Under the pieces are notes generated by a model. It was not told the DNA's origin and made no database searches. It saw only the letters and a list, made by a program, of their open reading frames with translations. Both the position numbers and the translations under genes were made by a program. A stretch of 64,000 nucleotides of DNA from NCBI RefSeq assembly GCF_002192255.1, contig NZ_CP021768.1:1754001-1818000 (forward strand), in the 5' to 3' direction. Shown here in pieces: positions 54,582-63,064 of the stretch. The first letter of the stretch is position 1, and every line of letters starts with the position of its first letter. The stretch comes from Stenotrophomonas sp. WZN-1. Its GTDB lineage: Bacteria > Pseudomonadota > Gammaproteobacteria > Xanthomonadales > Xanthomonadaceae.

Positions 54582-56603
54582 TTACTTTCCCGTTCGTCCG
54601 TGTTCCTGCATGTCCTCATGCAGGATCCGCCGCAGCTCGACGATGGCTGGCGTGGCTTCCTGCACGCTGTGCCCGGACACGATCACTTTCTCCGATTCCG
54701 CGTGCGGCAGGTGCGAGCTCCAATAGGGCACCAGCCCGTCGTCGGTCTTTTCCAGCGGGCCATCGGCCTTGGCGCGGGCGATGATCGAGTGGTAGTGCAC
54801 CTTCGGTGACATCGGCAGGTCGGCCACGGCGCGGACGAACGGATCGTCCTTGTCCAGGTTCTGGATGCTGTTCATCTGGTAGCCGTGCTTGCCATCGTTT
54901 CGATCGATCTGGCCGTCGTTGGCCAGTGTCGCCACGTCTTCCAGCACCGTCAGTGGCAGCCGCACCAGGCGGCCGATCCAGCGGCCGAGGCGGGTGCCGG
55001 CCACGTCGGTGCCGCGATGCGGCGTGGCGATGAATACCACCCGCGATACTTCCGGTTCCGGCAGGAAGGTCAGCACCGGCGCGCCCTTGGTGCGCAGCAG
55101 CTCGCGCTGGGCGGGCGTCATCTGCGCGGTGGCGAGCAGGGTGTCGACCAGGTGGTCGCCGGAGGAGGACACCATCAACCGCGCGATCATCCCGCCCATG
55201 CTGTGCCCGACCAGCACCATGTCATGCGAGGCCTGCGCCTTGCCGCTGGGGTCGAAGTGCTTGAACACTTCGGCCAGCGTGTGGCGCATCGCATCGTGGC
55301 TCATCGCGATGGGCATGTTGGTCGGGTAATAGAACTGCCAGACCTGGAAGTCCTGGCGGATCTCGTCGTCGCGCATCAGTTCGTTGGCGACGTTGACCCA
55401 GGCCTCCGGACTGCTGGCCAGGCCATGGATCATCAGCAGCACGCGGCGGTTCGGGTCGTAGGGCTGCATCATGTACAGATGCGGCGTGTCGATGCCGCCC
55501 TTGCCACCAAACAACGAGCGCAGCGACTGGTGGCTGAAGTTGGAGCGTGCCAGCCACAGTGCATAGCCTGCAGTGAAGTTGGCCGCCAACGGCACCTGCT
55601 GGCCGTGCAGGGTCACTTCCGAGACCTGGTAGGGATCGTGGATCTCCAGTTCCGGCTCGTCGTCATGCAGCACTTCCCACAGATTCTTTCCCGAGAAGCG
55701 CAACAGCACCGTCATCGAAGGCGAGGGCATCTCGCTCCAGCTCTGGGTGGCCGAGGTGCTTGCCTGCGCGGTGGATGTCGTTGCTGAAGGCGTGGTGGCC
55801 ACGCTGCCGGCCGGGTCATCCATCACCGCTACCAGTTCGGCGCCGAAGCCATCGCGTCGATGCACGCTGCGCAGCGTGCCGGTGAACGACAGCGAGGCGG
55901 CCGGCACCAGTTCGGTCGGGGTGCGCGTGTCCAGCGGCGATGCTTCGCCTGAAGGCGCCAGCACGAAGGTCCAGCGGCCCAGCTGGAAATGGCTGGCCTG
56001 GCCGTGCACGCGCCCGGTGGCATAGGCGTTGTACAGCTGCACCGAGGCTTCCTGCACCGCCAGGTTGTAGTAGTCGCGCACCTGGGTCTGGCGGTCTTCG
56101 AAACCACGCTGGTTGGCGGTGCGTTCGGTGAAGAACAGATAGGCATAGGCCTGGCGCGCGACCTGCATCCAGGCGTCCAGGCGCGGCTGGAAGTCGGCAT
56201 CCAGCTCGGTGATCGCAGTCTTGGCGCGGCCGGATGCCGAGTACTCGCGCTTCGGCGCCGGCAGGGTCATCGCATACTGCAGCCACAGCTCGGCCAGGCT
56301 GGAGCGCTTGTCTTCCTCGCGCACCACGATGCTGCCTTCCATCGCCTCGATGCAGGGCAGGCCCGGCTTGGCGCAGACGCCTTCGTCGAGGCCCGCCACC
56401 CGCAGGGTCTCCATGGTCGCCGCGCTGAGCTTGCCGGACGTGAGAATGTCACCTCGCTTGAGCGCGATGTACTGGCCGGGCGTGACCGAGGCGACCTGCA
56501 CCGACGGCCCGAACTGGCGCAGCGTCGCGCAGCCGCCCAGGGTGAGCAGAACGGTGATGATGAGGGTCGTGCGGCCGATGAAGCCCAAGCCCGTGGTAGC
56601 CAT
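54582..56603 (-). CDS. Large alpha/beta-hydrolase lipoprotein
   Basis: 673 residues. The signal peptide has lipobox LGGC (cysteine about residue 25). The N-terminal 330 residues show no known domain but contain a Ser/Thr/Ala-rich linker (about 265-290). The C-terminal half is a lipase/PGAP1-like alpha/beta hydrolase: VLLMIHGLASSPEAW, nucleophile elbow LVGHSMGGMIAR, VFIATPHRGTDVA and a C-terminal SGHSVQ that may supply the histidine. Probably a surface esterase. A role in processing the neighbouring peptides is conceivable but has no direct support. Confidence 0.82.
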   Translation of the reverse strand: MATTGLGFIGRTTLIITVLLTLGGCATLRQFGPSVQVASVTPGQYIALKRGDILTSGKLSAATMETLRVAGLDEGVCAKPGLPCIEAMEGSIVVREEDKRSSLAELWLQYAMTLPAPKREYSASGRAKTAITELDADFQPRLDAWMQVARQAYAYLFFTERTANQRGFEDRQTQVRDYYNLAVQEASVQLYNAYATGRVHGQASHFQLGRWTFVLAPSGEASPLDTRTPTELVPAASLSFTGTLRSVHRRDGFGAELVAVMDDPAGSVATTPSATTSTAQASTSATQSWSEMPSPSMTVLLRFSGKNLWEVLHDDEPELEIHDPYQVSEVTLHGQQVPLAANFTAGYALWLARSNFSHQSLRSLFGGKGGIDTPHLYMMQPYDPNRRVLLMIHGLASSPEAWVNVANELMRDDEIRQDFQVWQFYYPTNMPIAMSHDAMRHTLAEVFKHFDPSGKAQASHDMVLVGHSMGGMIARLMVSSSGDHLVDTLLATAQMTPAQRELLRTKGAPVLTFLPEPEVSRVVFIATPHRGTDVAGTRLGRWIGRLVRLPLTVLEDVATLANDGQIDRNDGKHGYQMNSIQNLDKDDPFVRAVADLPMSPKVHYHSIIARAKADGPLEKTDDGLVPYWSSHLPHAESEKVIVSGHSVQEATPAIVELRRILHEDMQEHGRTGK

Positions 56604-56749
56604 ACGATGCTCCTGCGCGGTGGCGCCACTCTAGCGGCCGTCCTGTCAAAGCGGAATAGACTGGGCGTTCGGTCTGGGCCGGGCCGCCGTGGGCGATTCA
56701 GGCATTCCCGTGTGACACTGCGGTGAATGGTAGGAACACGGTGATCGCG

Positions 56750-57212
56750 ATGGCCTGGCTGGAAACCCGCATTCCCCCGCCCGTGCTGATGCTGCTATGC
56801 GCCGCTGCAGGCTTTGCAGCACGCTGGCTGCTGCCGGGATTCCACCTTCGGCTGCCGGTCGCCGGTTCTACTGGCAGGCGTGACGATGATCCTTGGAGTG
56901 GTGCTCAACCTGCTGCCCAAGCTGTCCTTCCGGCGCGCCGGTACCACCGTCAATCCTCTGCGGCCTTCGGCGTCGAGCGTGCTGGTTATCAGCGGAATCT
57001 ACCGCCGCACGCGGAATCCGATGTATCTCGGCCAGGCGTTGGTCCTGTTTGGTGCCATGGTGTACCTGCAGAACCTGATCGCGCTGCTGGTGGTGCCGCT
57101 GTTCCTGGTGTACATCACCTGGCAGCAGATCCTGCCGGAGGAGCGGGCACTGATGGCCCGCTTTCCCGAGGCGTACGCGCAGTACCGTCATCGCGTGCCG
57201 CGCTGGCTGTAG
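56750..57212 (+). pseudogene. Isoprenylcysteine-methyltransferase-like protein, frameshifted
   Basis: The N-terminal part (MAWLETRIPPPVLMLLCAAAGFAARWLLPGF) is read from ATG 56750 in one frame. The rest (LLAGVTMILGVVLNL through GIYRRTRNPMYLGQAL to RFPEAYAQYRHRVPRWL, stop at 57210-57212) is in the +1 frame. The two halves together match the length and order of ICMT/PEMT-family membrane methyltransferases (about 150 residues, with the RNPMY-G and EE-R-L-F-Y-YR motifs). The frame changes near 56855-56870, consistent with one inserted base. Either a real pseudogene or a sequencing error. Confidence 0.7.
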
Positions 57213-57226
57213 CGTCGGCTACGCCA

Positions 57227-57709
57227 TCAGCGGCTGATCTGGCACTTCACCGCTGCCGAATAGCCCTCGTAGTCGTCGCCTGCGATCACGTGCAGGGTGT
57301 GGCGCTTGTCGATGCGCTTCACATACGACGGCTCTTCGGTGTTGGCATGCTCGTTGACCTCGGTCACCGACCAGGCCTTGGCCAGGCGCTTGGAATCGAC
57401 GCCGTTCAAGTACACGAAGAGGCTCTTCTCGCCTTCGGCCACGTTTACATCGGCACTGCTGACCGTGCCGCCAAACAGCGCGACCGGCTTGTCTTCCGGC
57501 TCGAACGTGCCGCCTGGCTTTTTGGCCAGGCCGGCGGCCTGAAGTGCATCGATGGCCTCGGCGGCACTGAAGTTCGAGCCGGCCTTGCAGGCCAGCAGCG
57601 CTTCCAGCGTGGCGGTGCCGGGGGGCGCGATGGCCGGGGCCGCAGCGTGCGTGGCTGGGGCTGCGGCGAGGACGGAAAGGAACAGGGACATCGTGAGGCC
57701 AGCTTTCAT
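57227..57709 (-). CDS. Exported protein of unknown function
   Basis: 160 residues with a signal peptide ending near ATHAAA. Two cysteines (LLACKAGS and the C-terminal VKCQIS) could form a disulfide. The middle part GGTFEPEDKPVALFGGTVSSADVNV is beta-rich. I do not recognise the family. AAGGATC precedes the start. Probably periplasmic. Confidence 0.7.
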   Translation of the reverse strand: MKAGLTMSLFLSVLAAAPATHAAAPAIAPPGTATLEALLACKAGSNFSAAEAIDALQAAGLAKKPGGTFEPEDKPVALFGGTVSSADVNVAEGEKSLFVYLNGVDSKRLAKAWSVTEVNEHANTEEPSYVKRIDKRHTLHVIAGDDYEGYSAAVKCQISR

Positions 57710-57736
57710 GGCAGATCCTTCTGATGGGGGCAGGAG

Positions 57737-58183
57737 TCAGAACGCTGGTTCGATCACCGGGAACTCTTCAGCGGAGGAGTAGAGGCGATAGGCCTGTGTG
57801 GCGCCGGCGCGGACGTTGATTTCGGTCGAGCGCCGGCGGGAATTGTTGGTCTTCTCCGACTGCAGCACGCCGCACAGGCCCCGTCCCTGGACAGGCGTGG
57901 CGGTCAGTACGTGGCGCCCCTCGGCCAGGACAAGGGACAGGCGCTCGGCGGGGTCGAGATGTGCGGCCATCTTGCCGTCGACCATGACCCCCATGTAGCA
58001 GCCGCTGCCCACGAATCCAACGTCGCGGGTGACCGTGATGGTGCCCGTGGGTTCACCCTGCGCGTCGATCGGGAAAATGCGTGCGGCCGGAGCGTCCTTG
58101 ATCTGCTCGGGGGATGCCTGCTTGGTAGGCATGCAGCCGGACAGTGCGGCAATCAGCAGGGCAGGGACGAGCAGCTTCTTCAT
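57737..58183 (-). CDS. Small lipoprotein of unknown function
   Basis: 148 residues. Lipobox LSGC at about residue 17. The rest contains TITVTRDVGFVGSGCYMGVMVDGKMAAHLDPAERLSL and further beta-like segments, with two more cysteines (GSGCY and GLCGV). The fold resembles small DUF2846/PEGA-like lipoproteins that present a short beta-sandwich, but I cannot assign it. AAGGAAGAACTG precedes the ATG. Confidence 0.7.
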   Translation of the reverse strand: MKKLLVPALLIAALSGCMPTKQASPEQIKDAPAARIFPIDAQGEPTGTITVTRDVGFVGSGCYMGVMVDGKMAAHLDPAERLSLVLAEGRHVLTATPVQGRGLCGVLQSEKTNNSRRRSTEINVRAGATQAYRLYSSAEEFPVIEPAF

Positions 58184-58276
58184 CACAGTTCTTCCTTGGC
58201 GGAGATCGGGGTCTCGATGGCCGGAATGATGCAATGAAAAGGGTTTGGAGTTACAGCCTTCCAGACGGGCAGGCAC

Positions 58277-58313
58277 AAAAAAGCCGGAACCCCATCGACA
58301 GGAGATCCGGCTT
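58277..58313 (-). terminator. Terminator of tmRNA
   Basis: On the minus strand AAGCCGGA pairs with TCCGGCTT across a 16-base loop, followed by a run of six T. It lies 27 bases beyond the tmRNA CCA end. Confidence 0.8.
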
Positions 58314-58339
58314 CTTGCGGCCTCGACAGGCCATACAGA

Positions 58340-58693
58340 TGGTGGAGGTGGGCGGAATTGAACCGCCGTCCGAAGGCACTCCATCCCCAGCACTACATGC
58401 TTAGCTCACCGTTGGATCTCGTCCCCGAACAGCACGGTGCGCAAAGCGCATCCGGGAACCAGCCTGTTGTGTTCTAGTGCCGGACTGACAGGCAGCCACC
58501 CAGCGCGATTCCATGATAGTGACTCTACACCGCGAGCATGGACACAAGCGGTTTCGAGGCTTAGGCCTTAAGCGGCCAGAGCGTAGTTGTCGTCGTTGGC
58601 AACTAGAGTTTTGCAGCTGGATTTACGAGGAAAGCTACCCCCTCGGCATGCGCCAGGCGACTTCACAACCCCCGTCGAAACCAATGCACCCCC
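58340..58693 (-). ncRNA. ssrA: Transfer-messenger RNA (tmRNA)
   Basis: 354 bases. The 5' end GGGGGTGCATTGGTTTCGAC and the 3' end GGTTCAATTCCGCCCACCTCCACCA form the tRNA-like domain with encoded CCA. The resume frame encodes the tag ANDDNYALAA followed by TAA (tag codons 58571-58600), a typical gammaproteobacterial tag ending in ALAA. It rescues stalled ribosomes with SmpB, whose gene is 2.1 kb away on the same strand. Its 3' end shows no integrase or duplicated attachment sequence. Confidence 0.97.
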
Positions 58694-59222
58694 GGTTTCT
58701 ACAGTGCTGCAAGGTACAGGGCCGATTCCGTGTCGCCACGGGCAGGGCCTGCCCAACGATGCGAATGGTACGGCAATCTTCCTGAACAGTCACGCGGTCG
58801 GGCTTCACGTAGAGGCAGCAGGCCGACCCCGATGAGCGAGGCTGGAAGTTCGCCCTGGCCGCGTTGATTGGTGGTGGCCGCGACCCGGCGGTACCGGCGC
58901 AGGTGTACATTCCCGGCCGCGCGGCGGGCCACCTGGCGCCCTGCCGTGCGTGGTCGACTCGAATCCGTGGGTGCTTCCCCAGGATTGCGCGATGAGCGTT
59001 TTCATCAGTGCCGGCAAGATGCGGTTGCGATGGATAGGGGTGCTGGCCGTGAGTGGCCTGGCACTGCAGGCAGGCGCTGCCGCAGCTGCGGATTCCCCGC
59101 GCGCGTCGGTGGGAGGGCGTACGGCCCCTCACTGGAGGTGCATCAGCGTTGGATGCTGCGGCCGGCGCGAGCACGGGTGATAGCATCGAGACTTCCGATC
59201 TGCAGCTTTATGGAAGGAAGCC
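58694..59222. other. 529-base gap with at most one doubtful small ORF
   Basis: The stretch upstream of ssrA must hold its promoter, but no convincing -35/-10 pair was identified. A short plus-strand frame (ATG 58992 or 59019, stop 59178-59180) would give MRLRWIGVLAVSGLALQAGAAAAA-type signal peptide and about 30 further residues with three cysteines. It has no clear ribosome binding site or motif and is left as a doubtful exported peptide. Confidence 0.4.
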
Positions 59223-59654
59223 ATGTCGCTTGAAATCGCCGTAACGGATGAGCCCAGCGACGAGGCGCTGGACCTGATCGGCAGTGGTCTGGACCAGTTC
59301 AATCTGGACGCCGCCGGGTATGCAGATCGACGCACGCTGGCGGTACTGGTCACCGATCCAGCCAGTGGCAGGGTGGTGGGAGGCCTTACCGGGCGGACTT
59401 CGTTGGGCCTGTGGTTCGTGGATCTGTTTCATCTACCACCGGCATATCGCGGCAACGGGCTGGGTTCGCGCGTGCTGAAGGCTGCAGAAGATGAGGCGCG
59501 CCGGCGCGGTTGTCGTTCCGGAGTGCTCTACACCATCAGTTTCCAGGCGCCGGACTTCTATGTGAAACAGGGATGGGCTGTGTTCGGTGAAGTGCCATGC
59601 GATCCGCCGGGGACGCGCAGGATTTTCCTCAGCAAGGATCTGACGCGGTCGTGA
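59223..59654 (+). CDS. GNAT-family N-acetyltransferase
   Basis: 143 residues. The acetyl-CoA motif A is LPPAYRGNGLGSRVLKAAEDEARRRGC (R/Q-x-x-G-x-G) and the C-terminal motif FYVKQGWAVFGEVP is typical of GNAT enzymes. GGAAGCC precedes the ATG. The substrate is unknown. It resembles the other GNAT gene at 60392 in length and in the C-terminal PPGxxRIxLxK pattern, so the two may be distant paralogues. Confidence 0.82.
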   Translation: MSLEIAVTDEPSDEALDLIGSGLDQFNLDAAGYADRRTLAVLVTDPASGRVVGGLTGRTSLGLWFVDLFHLPPAYRGNGLGSRVLKAAEDEARRRGCRSGVLYTISFQAPDFYVKQGWAVFGEVPCDPPGTRRIFLSKDLTRS

Positions 59655-59784
59655 ACCACGCGCGGGCCGTCAATTTGCAACGTGTTGCAGTGCGCCGGTC
59701 ATAGCGGATTGGTAACTTCATTGGCACGAATTTGCGACACACTGACAACCACCATCCGAGCCAGGGCAGACACGGAGACTCTGG

Positions 59785-60357
59785 GTGACCGAGGCAAGCC
59801 AACAACGCAGCCTGCGACAGCTGGTCGGACCCGTCGGGGCCGACTACCAGCGGCGGGCGTTGCCCCCCGGCTGGGTGTGGGCCGTGCTGGGCGTGTTGCT
59901 GGCGGCCACCTGGTTGAGCGAGCTGCCGGCCACGGCGGCCGCGGCCCTGGTGGCCAGCGCGGTGGTGGTGCATTGGCCGCAGCGCGGCCGTACCCACTGG
60001 CTGGGCTGGCGCCTGCCCGCACTGGCAGTGATGGCGGCCCTGCTGTGGGGGCCAGAGGTGCTGTCGCAGTGGTTTGAACATGGCCTGGCCGTGGTCCTGA
60101 TGTCGCTGGCCAGTCTCAGCATCGGTGTGCATGTCTGGCAGTCGCGGCAGCTGGCGCGGCAGTTGCAGGGCGCGGCCGATTCGCTGGATGACGCCCAGTT
60201 GCTGGCCCTGTTGCCGGCCGACGCGGCCCGGATGGCGCAGCGGTGGCGCGCCGGCGATGACCGTCATGCGCCGGAACTGGCGGTGGTGATGCACCTGGCC
60301 GTGATGCACGCGGCGCTGGCACCACGCATGCGCGGGCGGGGCCTGCTGGCAGGCTGA
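59785..60357 (+). CDS. Membrane protein of unknown function
   Basis: 190 residues from GTG 59785. About three to four hydrophobic helices (WVWAVLGVLLAATWL, ATAAAALVASAVVV, LPALAVMAALLW, GLAVVLMSLASLSIGV) are followed by a soluble helical tail. No motif is recognised and no strong ribosome binding site is seen, so the start is uncertain. Confidence 0.6.
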   Translation: MTEASQQRSLRQLVGPVGADYQRRALPPGWVWAVLGVLLAATWLSELPATAAAALVASAVVVHWPQRGRTHWLGWRLPALAVMAALLWGPEVLSQWFEHGLAVVLMSLASLSIGVHVWQSRQLARQLQGAADSLDDAQLLALLPADAARMAQRWRAGDDRHAPELAVVMHLAVMHAALAPRMRGRGLLAG

Positions 60358-60391
60358 CCGGAAGGCAGCGCCAGCGCCAGCGCCGACGCGA

Positions 60392-60823
60392 CTACGAGCC
60401 CGACAGCTGTTTGCGCAGGTAGATGCGCTCGTGCCCGGGCGGGCAATCGGGCAGCCGCCCATAGACGGTGTAGCCCTGCCGCAGGTAGAAGGCTTCTGCC
60501 TGCCAGTCGAAGGTATCCAGCATCACGTTGAAGGCGCCCTGCTGGCGTGCGGCGGCTTCTGCCTCCGCCAGCAGCCACTGGCCGATGCCTTGCCCGCGCA
60601 GTTCTGGATCCACCCACAGCACGTGCACCTGCAGCCAGCCGGCACAGACGTCGGCCAGCACGCCACCGCGCAGCGCGCCGTGCTGGTCATGCCAGGCCAG
60701 GCGGATTGGAATCTCATCGAACGCATCGCCGCCGTGGGCCTGGTTGAAGGCCAGCAGGCGCGCGCACAACGTGCGCGTTTCATCGGCGCTGGCAGTCACC
60801 ATGGCGCCGATGGGGGTGGTCAT
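60392..60823 (-). CDS. GNAT-family N-acetyltransferase downstream of smpB
   Basis: 143 residues. Motif [28 protein letters not shown] and the C-terminal [27 protein letters not shown] fit the GNAT fold. Its ATG overlaps the smpB stop (ATGA at 60820-60823), so it is translated from the same mRNA. Whether it has any role in ribosome rescue is unknown. Confidence 0.85.
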   Translation of the reverse strand: MTTPIGAMVTASADETRTLCARLLAFNQAHGGDAFDEIPIRLAWHDQHGALRGGVLADVCAGWLQVHVLWVDPELRGQGIGQWLLAEAEAAARQQGAFNVMLDTFDWQAEAFYLRQGYTVYGRLPDCPPGHERIYLRKQLSGS

Positions 60824-61323
60824 GCGTCGCGGTTGCCGCGACGCATCACACGCTGCTTCTCGATCGCCCAGTCGCGGTCCTTGGCGGCATCGCGCTTGTC
60901 GTGGGTCTGCTTGCCCTTCGCCAGCGCGACTTCGAGCTTGATCTTGTTCTTGCTCCAGTACATCGCGGTGGGCACGATCGTGTAGCCATCGCGCTCGACC
61001 TTGCCGACCAGCTTGTCGATCTCGCTCCGGTGCAGCAGCAGCTTGCGCTCGCGCCGGTCATTGGCCACCACGTGGGTGGAGGCCTGGATCAACGGGGTGA
61101 TCTGCGCGCCGATCAGGAAGATCTCGCCGTGCTTCACATAAGCGTAGGCGTCGATGATGTTGCCGCGGCCGGCGCGGATCGACTTCACCTCCCAGCCCTG
61201 CAGGGCCAGGCCGGCCTCGAAGCGCTCTTCGATGTGGTACTCGTGGCGGGCACGCTTGTTCAACGCGATGGTTTTGTTGGCCGTCGCGCTCTTTGCTTTA
61301 TCCTTGCCGCTGTTCTTGCTCAT
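60820..61323 (-). CDS. smpB: SmpB, tmRNA-binding protein
   Basis: 167 residues. OB-fold core with [45 protein letters not shown] and [13 protein letters not shown], then the basic C-terminal tail [17 protein letters not shown]. It delivers tmRNA to stalled ribosomes. Start [11 protein letters not shown] lies 57 bases from the divergent ratA gene; the much longer open frame upstream is antisense to ratA and is rejected. Confidence 0.96.
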   Translation of the reverse strand: MSKNSGKDKAKSATANKTIALNKRARHEYHIEERFEAGLALQGWEVKSIRAGRGNIIDAYAYVKHGEIFLIGAQITPLIQASTHVVANDRRERKLLLHRSEIDKLVGKVERDGYTIVPTAMYWSKNKIKLEVALAKGKQTHDKRDAAKDRDWAIEKQRVMRRGNRDA

Positions 61324-61380
61324 TTCCGTATTGTCTCCGATTCGGGCCCGCCCGGTCGATTGCCGAAACGTCCTGTATTC

Positions 61381-61806
61381 ATGCCTACTATCCGCCGCAG
61401 CGCCCTGGTCGAACATTCGGCCGCGCGCATGTTCGACCTGGTCAACGACGTCCAGGCCTATCCGCGCCGTTTCCGCTGGTGCTCGGCTGCCCAGATCCTG
61501 GAGCAGGGCGAGGACCGCCTGGTGGCGCGCCTGGACCTGGGCCTGGGCTCGTTCAGTACCTGGTTCCAGACCGAGAACACCCTGCAGCGCCCGCACAGCA
61601 TTGATATGCAGCTGCGCGATGGCCCGTTCAAGCAGTTGCACGGCCGCTGGGAATTCCATGCACTGGCCGAGGATGCCTGCAAGGTCACCCTCACCCTGGA
61701 GTTCGAGCCCAGCTCGCGCCTGCTCGGTCCGGCCCTGGCGATCGGCTTCCAGGGACTGGCCGATCGCATGGTCAACGATTTCGTCCGCGTGGCCGACGAG
61801 GCCTGA
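61381..61806 (+). CDS. ratA: RatA/Coq10-type START-domain protein
   Basis: 141 residues of the RatA/Coq10 polyketide-cyclase-like family: [34 protein letters not shown] at the start and [33 protein letters not shown] at the end. E. coli RatA was reported to bind 50S subunits; homologues carry ubiquinone-like lipids. The pair with rnfH downstream and divergent smpB upstream is the usual gammaproteobacterial order. Confidence 0.9.
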   Translation: MPTIRRSALVEHSAARMFDLVNDVQAYPRRFRWCSAAQILEQGEDRLVARLDLGLGSFSTWFQTENTLQRPHSIDMQLRDGPFKQLHGRWEFHALAEDACKVTLTLEFEPSSRLLGPALAIGFQGLADRMVNDFVRVADEA

Positions 61807-61809
61807 TCG

Positions 61810-62067
61810 ATGATCGAGGTCGAGGTGGTACTGGCCTGGCCGCAGCGCGTGTTGGCGCGCCGCTTGCAGCTGGAAGAGGGGGCGACCGTGGCCGACGCCA
61901 TCGCCGCTGCTGCATTGGAAGGCAGTGCCGACTGTCCGGCTGCAGCCGTGCATGGCGTGCTGGCACGTCCACAGCAGGTGCTGCTGGAGGGTGACCGCAT
62001 CGAGCTGCTGCGCCCGTTGCTGGCCGATCCCAAGGACAACCGCCGGCGTCGCGCGCTCGGCGGTTGA
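61810..62067 (+). CDS. rnfH: RnfH/RatB-family ubiquitin-like protein
   Basis: 85 residues with a beta-grasp pattern and the family's C-terminal [15 protein letters not shown] motif. Three bases separate it from ratA. It was once named the antitoxin partner of RatA; its biochemical role is unclear. Confidence 0.88.
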   Translation: MIEVEVVLAWPQRVLARRLQLEEGATVADAIAAAALEGSADCPAAAVHGVLARPQQVLLEGDRIELLRPLLADPKDNRRRRALGG

Positions 62068-62102
62068 TCCCGGCAACCCGTCCTTGCGGACGGGCAGGGG
62101 CC

Positions 62103-62495
62103 TCAGCGGCCCTTCTTCTTCTTGTCCTTCGGCAGGTTACGGCCGAACTGGCGCACGGTCTGCTGGGCCAGGGCCTTGTCGTTACCCGGGAAGTAGTCGC
62201 CTTCCCAACGGGTCACGGCGTCATTCTCGAAGAACACCACGAAGTTCTTCACTTCGGTACGGCCCAGGCGGTTCACGCGCTGGCTGGAGGTGTAGTCCCA
62301 GCGCTGGGCGTGGAACGGGTCGGGAATGGACGGGGTGCCCAGCAGCGCGGTGACCTGCTGCTTGCTCTGCCCGACCTGCAGCTTGGCCACGGCATCTTCC
62401 CGGATCAGGTTGCCCTGATAGATGGGTTGCTTGTAGATGATGCCGCACCCGGTGGTGGACAGGGCGACGGCGGCGACCAACAGGAGATTGCGCAT
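62103..62495 (-). CDS. bamE: BamE, outer-membrane assembly lipoprotein
   Basis: 130 residues. Lipobox TTGC (Cys17) is followed by the hallmark YKQPIYQGN, then [30 protein letters not shown] of the SmpA/BamE fold. It is a subunit of the BAM complex that inserts beta-barrel proteins. A lysine-rich tail (PKDKKKKGR) closes the protein. Divergent from fur, as in most gammaproteobacteria. Confidence 0.95.
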   Translation of the reverse strand: MRNLLLVAAVALSTTGCGIIYKQPIYQGNLIREDAVAKLQVGQSKQQVTALLGTPSIPDPFHAQRWDYTSSQRVNRLGRTEVKNFVVFFENDAVTRWEGDYFPGNDKALAQQTVRQFGRNLPKDKKKKGR

Positions 62496-62598
62496 CGGGA
62501 CTGGCGGTTGGGGAAATCAAACCGATGATACACTCCCGGCGTGCCACCGCGACCCAATCCGAGGCAGCTGGCGCTAAATCGCCAATGAACGGAGACCT

Positions 62599-63006
62599 AT
62601 GGAAACCCACGACCTGCGTAAAGTCGGCCTGAAGGTGACCCATCCGCGGATGCGGATCCTGGCGCTGCTCGAGCAGCGCAATGCCCAGCACCACATGACC
62701 GCCGAAGACATCTACCGCCAGCTGCTGGAGCACGGCGACGAGATCGGCCTGGCCACGGTGTACCGGGTGCTGACCCAGTTCGAGGCCGCCGGCCTCGTGC
62801 TCAAGCACAATTTCGAAGGCGGCCAGGCCGTCTACGAGCTGGACCGTGGCGGCCACCACGACCACATGGTTGACGTGGACAGCGGCAAGATCATCGAGTT
62901 CGAAAGCCACGAGATCGAGGAGCTGCAGCGCAAGATCGCGGCCGACCACGGTTACGAGCTGGAAGAGCATTCGCTGGTGCTGTACGTGCGCAAGAAGCGC
63001 AAGTAA
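62599..63006 (+). CDS. fur: Fur, ferric uptake regulator
   Basis: 135 residues. Winged-helix DNA-binding domain (LKVTHPRMRILALLEQ, ATVYRVLTQFEAAGLV) and metal sites including the HHDHMVDVDSGKIIEF stretch. The C-x2-C zinc motif of E. coli Fur is absent, as in other Xanthomonas/Stenotrophomonas Fur proteins of the cysteine-poor type. It represses iron uptake genes with Fe(II). GGAGACC precedes the ATG, and a good terminator follows. Confidence 0.95.
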   Translation: METHDLRKVGLKVTHPRMRILALLEQRNAQHHMTAEDIYRQLLEHGDEIGLATVYRVLTQFEAAGLVLKHNFEGGQAVYELDRGGHHDHMVDVDSGKIIEFESHEIEELQRKIAADHGYELEEHSLVLYVRKKRK

Positions 63007-63032
63007 GCCGTTCCAGCCAGCTGGATGCGACG

Positions 63033-63058
63033 AAACCCCGGGCTTGCCCGGGGTTTTT
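63033..63058 (+). terminator. Intrinsic terminator of fur
   Basis: CCCCGGG-CTTG-CCCGGGG preceded by AAA and followed by five T, 27 bases after the fur stop. Confidence 0.9.
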
Positions 63059-63064
63059 CGTTGT

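Noticed and set aside
58340..58693. Integration site of a genomic island at the tmRNA 3' end
   Set aside because: No integrase, no direct repeat of the tmRNA end and no change of gene style were seen on either side.
58992..59180. Small exported peptide with signal sequence upstream of the GNAT gene
   Set aside because: No ribosome binding site, no stable mature domain and no operon context; kept only as a note on the gap.
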